A stretch of DNA of 64,000 nt from Actinotalea ferrariae (GCF_019733465.1 NZ_JACVQL010000051.1:1-64000), one strand, 5' to 3'. Numbered from the stretch's first letter, positions 52,571-59,784 are shown. Numbers and translations: made by a program. The notes: generated by a model not told the origin, from the sequence alone.

Positions 52571-52810
52571 ATGGCCACCGGGGAGACCGGCTTCGACGAC
52601 GTCACGTTCGACCTGATCTCGGTGCAGTACCACTCGCTCAAGGCGGGGCACGACTACGGCCAGTACGTCCGCGACGCCCGCAACGCGGGCAAGGAGGACA
52701 TCGCGCAGTTCTTCGAGGAGGTCATGGCCGAGGACGCGCGCCGCGCGCACCGGTGCCACGAGTTCCTGCGCGAGCTGGGCGGGACCGACAACACGAGCCC
52801 CCAGGGCTGA
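52571..52810 (+). CDS. Small helical protein of unknown function
   Basis: This 79-residue protein starts MATGETGFDDVTFDLIS and has a helical, charged middle (QYHSLKAGHDYGQYVRDAR, then DIAQFFEEVMAEDARRAHR). Several His, Glu and Asp residues could suggest a metal site or a short ferritin-like helical pair, but that is a guess. Protein-like codon use and a following stop support a real gene. GAGGGAGCAGCC precedes the ATG. Confidence 0.75.
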   Translation: MATGETGFDDVTFDLISVQYHSLKAGHDYGQYVRDARNAGKEDIAQFFEEVMAEDARRAHRCHEFLRELGGTDNTSPQG

Positions 52811-52816
52811 GTCACC

Positions 52817-52864
52817 CCTGGCCGGCTCGGCCTGCGCGCTCCTGGCCGGCTCAGCCTGCGCGCT
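52817..52864. repeat. 24-base tandem duplication at the 3' end of the ArsD-like gene
   Basis: Two adjacent 24-base copies (52817-52840 and 52841-52864) differ at a single base. The right copy includes the last codons and stop of the ArsD-like gene. Confidence 0.85.
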
Positions 52865-53411
52865 GGAGCACCGGCTCCGCGCCCTCCCGCGCAGGTCCGC
52901 GGGTGGCGAGGGGCACCGCTCCGCGGGTGTCGAGGGGCACCGACGAGTCCCGATCCGTCACGCCGGCCACGAAGGCGCCGAGGGCGGCGATCGCCACACG
53001 CGGGTCGCCCTCGACGTCGGCCGGCGCGAGCGTCTCGGCACCGGTGTCCGGGCGGGTCGGGTGCAGGTCGACGGCCAGCGCCGTCTCCGCCCGCTCGCGG
53101 GCGAGCTGCTCCTGGACCCCGCCCCACTCGGCCAGCTGCTCGCGCGTGGGGTAGCTGCCGTGCCATCGCATCCGGCCGTCGACCAGGACGACCGGCAGCA
53201 CCGCCGGTCCGAGCACGTTCATGAGGAACCGCACGGCGTCGTGCTCGACGAACCGCCCCGGCTGGCCGGACAGCGTCGCGCGGACGACGTCCACCCCGTG
53301 CGCGGCGAGCCACTCGACGTCGGCGGCGAAGTGGCAGGCCTCGGGCTCGTCGTCGTGCTCGACGTAGGCGGCGGGGCACCAGGTAGGGGCGAAGACCTCG
53401 ACGGTCGTCAT
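52851..53411 (-). CDS. ArsD-like protein (arsenic metallochaperone/regulator family), orphan
   Basis: The first 100 or so residues follow the ArsD fold: MTTVEVFAPTWC, then ACHFAADVEWLAAHGVDVVR, LSGQPGRFVEHDAVRFLMN, GPAVLPVVLVDGRMRWHGSY and PTREQLAEW. Classical ArsD has Cys12-Cys13 and Cys18 to carry arsenite. Here Cys12 is kept but residue 13 is Pro, and the only other Cys is at about 26. The tail of about 80 residues is not part of the family. No arsA, arsB, arsR or arsC is in the window. The family is clear; retention of arsenic binding is doubtful. Confidence 0.8.
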   Translation of the reverse strand: MTTVEVFAPTWCPAAYVEHDDEPEACHFAADVEWLAAHGVDVVRATLSGQPGRFVEHDAVRFLMNVLGPAVLPVVLVDGRMRWHGSYPTREQLAEWGGVQEQLARERAETALAVDLHPTRPDTGAETLAPADVEGDPRVAIAALGAFVAGVTDRDSSVPLDTRGAVPLATRGPAREGAEPVLQRAG

Positions 53412-53442
53412 GACGGGCCTCCAGCGACGTCGGCGGATGACC

Positions 53443-53456
53443 TGTCAAATATGGCA
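53443..53456. promoter_or_regulatory. Quasi-palindrome upstream of the ArsD-like gene
   Basis: TGTCAAATATGGCA agrees with its reverse complement at 10 of 14 positions and is unusually AT-rich for this genome. It lies 32 bases before the ATG and could be an operator or the -10 region. Confidence 0.35.
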
Positions 53457-53567
53457 CCGATCCGAGGTGTCGGCTCGGCGAGAGATGACGGTTCGGCGGC
53501 GCGCTGACCTGCGGCTCCGTCGCGGAGCGCCCTGCGGCTCCGCCACCGAGCGGCGGGCGGCGCCCCC

Positions 53568-54074
53568 TCAGGGAGCGCGGTGCGTGGTCCAGGTGGTCCC
53601 GTCCCAGTACTGCTGCCCGGCGCCGTCCGGTGCCGGGTACCAGCCGGCCGGCGGGCCGTCCTGGACGGAGGGGACCGGGGGGACCGGGCCCGCGAAGTGC
53701 GCGTTCGGGAACTGCTGCGCCAGCACGACGTTGACGTTCCCCGGCGCCGCGACGACCTGGTGCGCCTGGCACGCCATGACGAGCGACGCGATCCAGCCGA
53801 TGACGCTCCACCCGAGCAGCACGTTGATCAGCGCGATCGACCCGTGGTTCGCCCTGCCGCGCGACGCGGCGATCGCCCACGGCAGCATGTACCCCGCCGT
53901 CACGACGGCGAGGACCCACGCGACCACCTGCACGCCCGCACCGGGGTCGCGCTGGTCGGTCAGCAGGGCCGGGGCGGGCGACCAGCCGTGCGCCTGGGCG
54001 ACGGGCTGCGCCACCGGCTGGAGGTGGGCGGGCGCGCCGTGGGGCTGCGTGCCGTAGGGCTGGAGGTCGCTCAC
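53568..54074 (-). CDS. Membrane protein with superinfection-immunity-like (Imm) domain and DUF2510
   Basis: This 168-residue protein has a Gln/Pro-rich N-terminus. Two membrane segments follow: VQVVAWVLAVVTAGYMLPWA and ALINVLLGWSVIGWIASLVM, whose LLGWSVIGW core is the hallmark of the Imm_superinfect family named after phage T4 Imm. The C-terminus is a DUF2510 motif, PPAGWYPAPDGAGQQYWDGT. AGGACGAG is about 7 bases before the GTG at 54074. The phage-related name reflects homology only; most bacterial members have no known function. Confidence 0.8.
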   Translation of the reverse strand: MSDLQPYGTQPHGAPAHLQPVAQPVAQAHGWSPAPALLTDQRDPGAGVQVVAWVLAVVTAGYMLPWAIAASRGRANHGSIALINVLLGWSVIGWIASLVMACQAHQVVAAPGNVNVVLAQQFPNAHFAGPVPPVPSVQDGPPAGWYPAPDGAGQQYWDGTTWTTHRAP

Positions 54075-54258
54075 GGGCTCGTCCTGTCGTCGTCGTGCAC
54101 CGGCGTCGGGGCGCGACCAGCGTGGCACGCCGGTCGGACGGACACGCCGCCGACGACGCCCGGGCACGGGTGAATCTGCTCGGTGCCGGCCCGCCGTCGT
54201 GTCGGTGGGCGCCCCTACGTTCTGGCCGACGGCAGGTCGGACGACGGAGGGAAGGCGC

Positions 54259-54786
54259 ATGTGCCGGGAGTGCGATGCGGAGGCGTGGGCGTGGGGAGCG
54301 GACCAGGAGGACGAGTGGGCGTGGCTCGACGTGGCCGGGGTCGGGGTGCGTACGGCGGACCGCCATCGGCACCGGATCGCGGAGGTCGGCTGGTCCGTCT
54401 GCACGGTGCCGGGTGATCGGTTCGACCTGCCGTACGCGTACACGGTCGGGCTGACGAGGTACCACGGCCATCCCGAGGTGATCGTGAGCGGCGTCGACGC
54501 GTGCGGCGCGATGGACTACCTCGATGCGATCGGCGAGCGCATCCGGGCGAGGGAGCGGTTCGGGTTCGGGGACACCCTGACGCTCGGCCGTGAGAGGGCC
54601 GTGCTGCTCGCGGTCGACAACCCGGAGCGGCTCGAGCGCGCACAGGCCACCTACGGTCGACCCGGCGGTCCGGCCGTGCCCGCCCTGCAGCTCGTGGTGG
54701 GCGACGGCGCGGGGCGCATGCCGTGGGAACCCGGGTGGAGCGGCTGGGCGCAGGTCCTCTACGGGACCCCGCGCTCGGCGGCGTGA
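54259..54786 (+). CDS. DUF4262 domain protein
   Basis: This 175-residue protein has a Cys-containing N-terminus (MCRECDAEAWAW). The DUF4262 region follows: HRIAEVGWSVCTVPGD, PYAYTVGLTRYHGHPEVIVSG, and near the end LQLVVGDGAGRMPWEPGW. No catalytic role is known for this family. GGAGGGAAGG lies 4 bases before the ATG. Confidence 0.85.
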   Translation: MCRECDAEAWAWGADQEDEWAWLDVAGVGVRTADRHRHRIAEVGWSVCTVPGDRFDLPYAYTVGLTRYHGHPEVIVSGVDACGAMDYLDAIGERIRARERFGFGDTLTLGRERAVLLAVDNPERLERAQATYGRPGGPAVPALQLVVGDGAGRMPWEPGWSGWAQVLYGTPRSAA

Positions 54787-54906
54787 CGGCGCACCTGCCA
54801 CGGGTGCCGTGACCTCGGCGGCCTCGCGCACGGCTCCGACCGGCGAGCCGTGCGCGAGTGGCGCGACGTCGGCGTGCGGGTGTGTGGAACCCGATCGCGG
54901 CTGCGG

Positions 54907-54912
54907 TAGAGT
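54907..54912 (+). promoter_or_regulatory. Possible -10 (TAGAGT) of tRNA-Pro
   Basis: TAGAGT lies 35 bases before the mature tRNA 5' end, with TGGAAC 16 bases upstream as a weak -35. Confidence 0.45.
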
Positions 54913-54946
54913 TCTCACGGCCCTTCCGCCCAGCGGCGGGGCCGAT

Positions 54947-55037
<91 letters not shown>

Positions 55038-55040
<3 letters not shown>

Positions 55041-55073
55041 AGGGCCGCACCGCTTCGGCGGGGCGGCCCTTCT
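55038..55073 (+). terminator. tRNA-Pro terminator hairpin
   Basis: AGAAGGGCCG (55038-55047) pairs with CGGCCCTTCT (55064-55073), a 10-bp stem just after the tRNA. A structural copy with compensating base changes follows the second att site. Confidence 0.75.
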
Positions 55074-55080
55074 GCGAATC

Positions 55081-55096
55081 GGGGGAGCCTAGGGGG
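55081..55096 (+). repeat. GGGGGAGCCTAGG motif, copy 1 (inside attL)
   Basis: GGGGGAGCCTAGGGGG shares its core GGGGAGCCTA with two fuller copies at 57200-57218 and 57429-57447. It lies about 40 bases from the att repeat, as the third copy does. Confidence 0.6.
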
Positions 55097-55145
55097 CGCC
55101 CAAGTTGCGTCAAGGGGTCACTGCGGGACTCCACTCGTGGTGACG

Positions 55146-55986
55146 ATGGCGAAACGACGCGAGGAGCTCGTCGCGCTGGTGGAGTGCGTGTCGCGGAGCA
55201 TCGGTGCGCGACATTGTCGCCGCGACACTCGAGGGCAGATGGATCGACACGGGCATCATCGCCGTCTCCTTCGTCCCCGCCGTCGGCGACATTGCGGGAG
55301 CGGCCGCAAAGTTCGCGAAAGCGCTGCCGCGCATGGCCGAACCGGCTGCCGCAGCTGCGCGCCGTTGGCTGATGAACCTGTGGTCGTACGCGGACGACGC
55401 CGGGATGGCCGGTCACCGGAGCATCGACGACGTCGTCGCCGATTTCCGGCCGGCCTACCCGGACGTCGTGAGTCGCCTCGAGAACCCGGACATCCCCGCC
55501 GAGCGTATCGCTGCGATCCTCAATAAGAACTTGCCGGCGAGAATTCAGAACTACCCCGTTCTCGCCGACGAGGGCAAGGTGATCCTCCGGTTCGACTACC
55601 CGAACGAGAATCTCAGGCCGGGCTCCTACTTCTCGGGCCGCTCCGCCGAAAACTGGATTCGGGAGGTGATCGGCTCGTCTCCTCGTCCATCAATGCAGAC
55701 CTTCCCCGACTTCGTGCACAACGGTAGAACTCTCGGCCATGTGGGTCGGGTGCACGACGCGGCCTACCGAGTCGGGGTCCGGAACGTCCTGGTCGAGATA
55801 AAGATGGGGGTCGGGGCAAGGTCTGGGCGCCAGATCGCCATGGACGCCAGCTTGTTGCGAACGGTGTGTCTGTGCAGTGGCACTACGTGATGTCGGCATG
55901 GACGGGGCGAACTGGACCCTCAAATGCGAATCTCTCGAGACTGACGGAGGCTGGAATCCGTCGTGATACACTTCCCGGTCTCGTGA
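55146..55986 (+). pseudogene. Polymorphic toxin C-terminal region, PD-(D/E)XK-like nuclease, frameshifted
   Basis: The main frame (from GTG 55204) encodes a pre-toxin hydrophobic segment (IIAVSFVPAVGDIAGAAAKF). The nuclease region contains FPDFVHNGRTLGHVGRVHDA and VLVEIKMGVG (ExK motif), then GRQIAMDASLL. At 55857 a base appears to be lost, and the frame runs into a stop at 55888. The adjacent frame continues with ANGVSVQWHYV, TGRTGPSNANLSRL and TEAGI, the expected toxin end. At about 55959 one extra base restores the first frame, which closes VVIHFPVS and stops at 55984-55986. A further frame change near 55203 separates a possible upstream part (REELVALVECVSRSIG). Full-length proteins of this type have large N-terminal delivery regions, missing here. 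Confidence 0.7.
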
Positions 55987-57056
55987 TGCAAATCGTCGAA
56001 TTGCGGTTGGAGTCGCCGGAGCGGGCGGCGGAGTTCTGCGCGTACACGATCGCACGGGAGCCGTGGTTCTTGGCGGAGCTGGCCCGGTGGATGGCTGACA
56101 CGGGTGGTCCGCTGGAGCAGATGGACGCCACGGCGGAGTCGCTGGTGCCCTTGTGGGAGTGGTTTATCAGCTTCGTCGACGCGGATCTTCCCGGGTTGCC
56201 GGCGGACGCGGTGTGGGCGCTGTCACCGGTGGTCGACCACCGATTGCCCGTCCGTGCCTGTGCGGCGGGGGAGCGGGTGATGCACTACGTGCGCCTGGTG
56301 CTGGAGCACTACGAGCCGGAGGCGCAGTGGACAGTGTTGGGCGGGACGGCGGACTACGCCCACTTTCAGGACACTGGTCTCCCGTGGCCGCAGAGGGCTG
56401 ATGGCATTCAACCGTGGGAGTTCGTGCTGAACCTGGCCTCGCACGTCGGTGAGGGAACGGCGCGGTTCCGGCAGGCGACGGCGCTGGCAGAGGTGGTGCG
56501 GTCGGTAACCGGCACGACCCTTTCCGCCACGAGTGGTGATGAGCGGGGCGCTTCGGTGCTGGCGTCGTATCTGAGCGCTGATCTCGGGCCGATGCCGGAG
56601 TTCGCGCGGGTGTCGCCGGTGGTGCGGTGGTGGGCCGAGGACGACGCCGGCCACGCGCCGGCACGGACGGCACCGGAGCCTCTTCAGGGGGGGTTCTTCG
56701 AGCGGGAGGACCGGGTGCTGGCGGCCGGTTCGGGGCGGGCGATCGCAGAGGAGCGGGACGACCGGTTGCGCCCGCTGGACGTCGAGCAGGTCGCCGCCGC
56801 GCTGACAGCCATCGGTTTCACCGCCGGGGACGGCGCGGTAGGGGCCCAGCACCTGCTCGACGAGCAGCCGGTGAGCGTACACACCGAGGATCTGCAGGCG
56901 ACGGCCGAGCCGGCATGCCACAGGGGTTCTCTGCGCCGTCTGGACATCGCGGGACCGCTGGCGACCGACCAGGGCTGGGAGCGCCTAGAGAGCACGATGA
57001 CCGCCCTCGCCCGACAGCTGCGCGCCCGCTACACGGACCCGGACGCCTTCGACTGA
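55986..57056 (+). CDS. Putative immunity protein paired with the toxin remnant
   Basis: This 356-residue protein starts MQIVELRLESPERAAEFCAY. The ATG at 55986 shares a base with the toxin stop (TGATG), the translational coupling seen in toxin-immunity pairs; the frame is open further upstream only because it is the shifted toxin frame. The sequence is acidic and Trp-rich, with AREPWFLAELARWMADTGG and LVPLWEWFISFVDADLPG. I know no family name for it. The role as antidote is inferred from position and from similar gene pairs in Actinobacteria. The gene is intact while the toxin is not. Confidence 0.6.
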   Translation: MQIVELRLESPERAAEFCAYTIAREPWFLAELARWMADTGGPLEQMDATAESLVPLWEWFISFVDADLPGLPADAVWALSPVVDHRLPVRACAAGERVMHYVRLVLEHYEPEAQWTVLGGTADYAHFQDTGLPWPQRADGIQPWEFVLNLASHVGEGTARFRQATALAEVVRSVTGTTLSATSGDERGASVLASYLSADLGPMPEFARVSPVVRWWAEDDAGHAPARTAPEPLQGGFFEREDRVLAAGSGRAIAEERDDRLRPLDVEQVAAALTAIGFTAGDGAVGAQHLLDEQPVSVHTEDLQATAEPACHRGSLRRLDIAGPLATDQGWERLESTMTALARQLRARYTDPDAFD

Positions 57057-57199
57057 CGCTCGTCACCCCGAGTGACGCCCCCGCCGCCGCCCGGCGACGC
57101 CCGCTACTTTCCATGCCGCGCTCACGCCTGCCGGTTCGGATTAACCCGTCGTCCTTCCTAGCGCGGTCGCCTGCATGCGCATCACTGCCCCTGCCGGGT

Positions 57200-57218
57200 G
57201 CCTAAGGGGGAGCCTAAG
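57200..57218 (+). repeat. GCCTAAG-GGGGA-GCCTAAG direct repeat, copy 2
   Basis: Two GCCTAAG units flank GGGGA. 35 bases further on, ATGGAC occurs twice with a 10-base period (57253 and 57263). The region 57057-57320 otherwise contains no gene I can support; it is the right arm of the island. Confidence 0.7.
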
Positions 57219-57320
57219 TCGGCGGACTAGGGGCGGACGAAGCCGAACGCCGATGGACGCGTATGGACCCTGACCTGCGGGATCGGCGAGAAGAGACGGC
57301 TCGCTGAGCGGGGGAGCGGA

Positions 57321-57384
57321 GACTGGGGGTCAAGGGGTCGCAGGTTCAAATCCTGTCATCCCGACAGTGAAAGAGCAGGTCAGA
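57321..57384 (+). repeat. attR: 64-base copy of the tRNA-Pro 3' end
   Basis: This is identical to 54977-55040. It is not a tRNA gene because the 5' half is missing. Confidence 0.92.
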
Positions 57385-57415
57385 GGCCCGCACCGCTTCG
57401 GCGGAGCGGGCCTTT
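57384..57415 (+). terminator. Terminator hairpin after attR
   Basis: AGGCCCGC (57384-57391) pairs with GCGGGCCT (57406-57413), followed by TT. The loop CACCGCTTCGGCGG is nearly that of the tRNA-Pro terminator, while the stem differs by paired substitutions. Confidence 0.65.
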
Positions 57416-57428
57416 GAGTTGCTGGAAC

Positions 57429-57447
57429 GCCTACGGGGGAGCCTACG
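57429..57447 (+). repeat. GCCTACG-GGGGA-GCCTACG direct repeat, copy 3 (outside attR)
   Basis: It has the same architecture as copy 2. TGGAC again occurs twice 10 bases apart (57455 and 57465). Its presence outside attR suggests a second element was once integrated beyond it. Confidence 0.7.
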
Positions 57448-57515
57448 TACGTCCTGGACGAACATGGACGCGGGCAGCACGGGCGTGGACAACCCCCAGA
57501 GTCGGCCGGCGGACG

Positions 57516-57564
57516 ACTGGGCTCATCACCCAGAGGTCCCAGGTCTAGATCCTGCCGCCGCTAC
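57516..57564 (+). pseudogene. Degenerate 3' half of an initiator tRNA (CAT anticodon)
   Basis: CTGGG CTCATCA CCCAG forms an anticodon stem-loop with CAT, followed by AGGTC, a T-arm-like CCAGG TCTAGAT CCTG and a 3' end CGCTAC. The order and bases resemble the 3' half of actinobacterial tRNA-fMet with several mismatches. The 5' half is absent, so this looks like an old att remnant. The 260 bases from here to the YceI gene hold only the hairpin and promoter elements listed next. Confidence 0.6.
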
Positions 57565-57577
57565 AGAGTGACGAAGG

Positions 57578-57597
57578 CCCGGACCTCACGGTCCGGG
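57578..57597 (+). terminator. Hairpin after the tRNA remnant
   Basis: CCCGGACC, TCAC, GGTCCGGG is a perfect 8-bp stem at the place where a tRNA terminator would be. Confidence 0.6.
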
Positions 57598-57732
57598 CGT
57601 TCGTCGTTCCTGCAACCAGCCCACGCCTATCGACCGCGTCGACCGCCTGAAGGCAGCGCGCCGGGGTTCATCCTGTCCGGGCGGGTGGAGTCTGCGCAAT
57701 GCGGTGCCGCCAGCTGCACCACGTACGATGTG

Positions 57733-57746
57733 GTTGACCTTTCAAC
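57733..57746. promoter_or_regulatory. MarR-type inverted repeat upstream of the YceI gene
   Basis: GTTGA, CCTT, TCAAC is a perfect 5-bp inverted repeat with the TTGA/TCAA core typical of MarR operators. It lies 78 bases before the YceI start. No marR gene is in the window. Confidence 0.45.
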
Positions 57747-57823
57747 TGGTCGCCGGGAACGGGCCCGCTTCGGTCCTCGTGCCGGTGGCGGACGCATCGG
57801 CGACACGGCCACTCAGGAGCAGC

Positions 57824-58393
57824 ATGACCGCCGTCGCCATGAGACACAGTGAGCTTCCCGCCGGGCTGCCCCAGGGCACGTGGCTGATCGACCCGTCGCA
57901 CTCGCAGGCGACGTTCTCTGTGCGCCACGCCGGGATCGCGCGGGTCAGCGGGACCGTCGACATCACCGAAGGGCTCATCGTCGTCGGCCACAACCTGGTG
58001 CTGACGTCGGTGACGGCGACACTCGATGGGACGACGGTCAGCACGGGAGATCCCGCTCGCGACGAGCACCTGCGCAGCACCAACTTCTTCGACACCCGTA
58101 ACCACCCCGAGTGGTGGTTCTCCTCCAACGTGGTCACCGTCCGCCCGGAGGGCTACGTGATCACCGGCTTCCTCGGACTCAACGGGGTGACCCGCTCCGT
58201 CGACCTCGCGACGCGGTTCGAGGGCACGGCGGTCGATCCCTTCGGCGCACTGCGCGCGGGCTTCTCGGCGAGCGCCCGCATCTCTCGCCGCACCTTCAAC
58301 CTCACGTGGAACTCGGTGCTGGAGACAGGCGGTGTGCTCGTTGCCGACGATGTGCGCCTCCAGTTGGAGATCTCCGCGATCGCACGGACCTGA
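57824..58393 (+). CDS. YceI family protein (polyisoprenoid-binding fold)
   Basis: This 189-residue lipocalin-like beta-barrel protein has no signal peptide. It has [18 protein letters not shown] near residue 20, [35 protein letters not shown] near 80 and [11 protein letters not shown] near 155, the standard YceI blocks. Cytosolic actinobacterial members are often stress-induced and controlled by MarR proteins. AGGAG precedes ATG 57824 by 4 bases; a longer in-frame start would run over the operator. Confidence 0.9.
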   Translation: MTAVAMRHSELPAGLPQGTWLIDPSHSQATFSVRHAGIARVSGTVDITEGLIVVGHNLVLTSVTATLDGTTVSTGDPARDEHLRSTNFFDTRNHPEWWFSSNVVTVRPEGYVITGFLGLNGVTRSVDLATRFEGTAVDPFGALRAGFSASARISRRTFNLTWNSVLETGGVLVADDVRLQLEISAIART

Positions 58394-58500
58394 CGCCGGC
58401 GCCGCCGCGCCGCCACATGCCGCGACCGCAGTCTGCTGCGTCCACGGCGCCGTGCTGTGCGGCGTGTGGAGTCGGATCCCTGGACTCTGGTGCCACTTGG

Positions 58501-58626
58501 CCCTTGGAGGAGGGCCTCGGCTTCAGCACCGAGTCGATCCACACCTGGCGCCGCCAGGACCGCGTCGACCGCGGCCACGCGCCGGGGCTGACCTCGGCGG
58601 AGAAGTCTGACTTGACGGCCGCCATC
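58501..58626 (+). pseudogene. IS3-family transposase OrfA fragment
   Basis: One frame reads [20 protein letters not shown], followed by [20 protein letters not shown]. This matches the helix-turn-helix and linker of IS3-type OrfA proteins. Both ends are lost and no inverted repeats are visible. The surrounding 58394-58790 has no intact gene. Confidence 0.65.
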
Positions 58627-58794
58627 GGCATCACAGCATGGTTCCTCTGGCGGGCAGCAGAGCGTCGGTACTCGACGATGTCGGGCAGCCGCAGACGTGG
58701 CGGATACGCGAACCGTCGCCTCGGGTGTGGCGTTCGTACTCGTCACAGTCGATCTACGTCGTCTCCCGAGCCACGGGCGACCTCCTCGAGATCC

Positions 58795-59181
58795 TACGCT
58801 GGCGCGGCTGACCTGCTGCTGCCCGGTGACGACTACGGGTGGCCGGAGACCGAGGGCGTCGCGGGCTCGACCGGCGTCGCACCGATCGCGACGATCCATC
58901 CCGACGACGCCAGCCCGTCGGGCGTCGCGTACGCGGAAGGCTCGTTGTGGATCGGTGCGCTGGGCGGGCGCAGGCTGTGGCAGCCGGTCGAGGCGGGGTC
59001 CGCGACGGCCGACCCGATCGACCACCTGGTCGGCGACCACGGGCGCATCCGCACCGTCGAGACGGCTCCCGACGGCTCCCTCTGGCTCGTCACGTCGAAC
59101 ACCGACCGAGCCACCTGGGGCGGCACCGAGCCTCGCCCCGGGGACGACCGCATCCTGCGGGTCGAGGTCACGAGGCCCTGA
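58795..59181 (+). pseudogene. C-terminal fragment of a PQQ-type sugar (glucose/sorbosone) dehydrogenase
   Basis: The frame ending at 59181 reads [57 protein letters not shown] and [11 protein letters not shown]. These are the last third of Asd/GSDH-family beta-propeller proteins. The upstream two thirds are missing and the sequence before it is scrambled, so it cannot fold as a complete propeller. It adjoins the transposase fragment, which suggests insertion and deletion. Confidence 0.75.
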
Positions 59182-59220
59182 GGGGCGCGACGACGCCGTG
59201 GACGGCAGGGAAGCCGAGCC

Positions 59221-59784
59221 TCAGCGCTGCTCGCCCTCCCGGCGCGCGCGCCAGGCCTGCTGCTTGACCCGGTTGCCGCACGCCTGCATCGAGCACCACT
59301 TGCCAGCGCGAGCTCTCGAGTGGTCGTAGAACGCCCACCGGCACGCGTCGTTCGCGCAGACCTTGAGCCGGCGCCAGGTGTCCTCCGTCATGGCCGCCGC
59401 GACGACCGCCAGCAGCGTGCCGAGAGCTGCGTCCACGCCCTTCGCGGTGGGTCGCGCGGCCCATCGCGGGTCGGCGGTGAACGCGAGCTGCAGGCCCGCG
59501 CGGTCGGCCGTCTCGTTGAGGGTCGCGACCGCGTCGGCCGCGACGGGCGCACCGTCGTGGTTGGACGCCATCGCGGAGCGCAACGCCTCGCGGAGCTCCA
59601 CGGCGCGTCGGAGGTCGGTCTGGTCGGCGGTCACCTCGCGTCCGAGCAGCTCGGCGTCGCACAGCCAGGCGACGAGGCGCTCGGGCGTGGTCAGGGTGTC
59701 GGTCGCGGCCTCGATGTCCGACGTGTTGACGAACCGGCGGACGGTCTCGAGCCGGCCCGGCGCCGCGGACCCTGGCGCACCCAT
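59221..59784 (-). CDS. CGNR zinc-finger (ABATE domain) putative regulator
   Basis: The 187-residue protein has an N-terminal ABATE region (RFVNTSDIEAATDTLTTPERL). The C-terminal CGNR zinc finger reads VCANDACRWAFYDHSRARAG and WCSMQACGNRVKQQAWRAR, with four cysteines and the eponymous CGNR. These proteins are thought to be DNA-binding regulators. The divergent MFS gene begins 56 bases away and is the likely target. Confidence 0.9.
   Translation of the reverse strand: MGAPGSAAPGRLETVRRFVNTSDIEAATDTLTTPERLVAWLCDAELLGREVTADQTDLRRAVELREALRSAMASNHDGAPVAADAVATLNETADRAGLQLAFTADPRWAARPTAKGVDAALGTLLAVVAAAMTEDTWRRLKVCANDACRWAFYDHSRARAGKWCSMQACGNRVKQQAWRARREGEQR

Noticed and set aside
52270-53154. Plus-strand frame containing EVGT repeats over the minisatellite
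   Set aside because: It runs through the 12-base repeat and over two better genes, and has no ribosome site or normal codon use.
53568-54074. Prophage gene for superinfection immunity
   Set aside because: Only the domain name is phage-derived. No phage structural or replication genes are nearby, and such proteins are widespread in bacteria.
55846-55870. Programmed ribosomal frameshift in the toxin
   Set aside because: No slippery heptamer or downstream pseudoknot is obvious, and a second opposite shift is needed 100 bases later. Two random indels or errors are simpler.
57321-57384. A second tRNA-Pro gene
   Set aside because: Only the 3' half from the anticodon stem onward is present, so it cannot form a cloverleaf.
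57568-57852. Small gene overlapping the hairpin and operator before the YceI gene
   Set aside because: It covers regulatory structures, has no ribosome site and no recognisable protein pattern.
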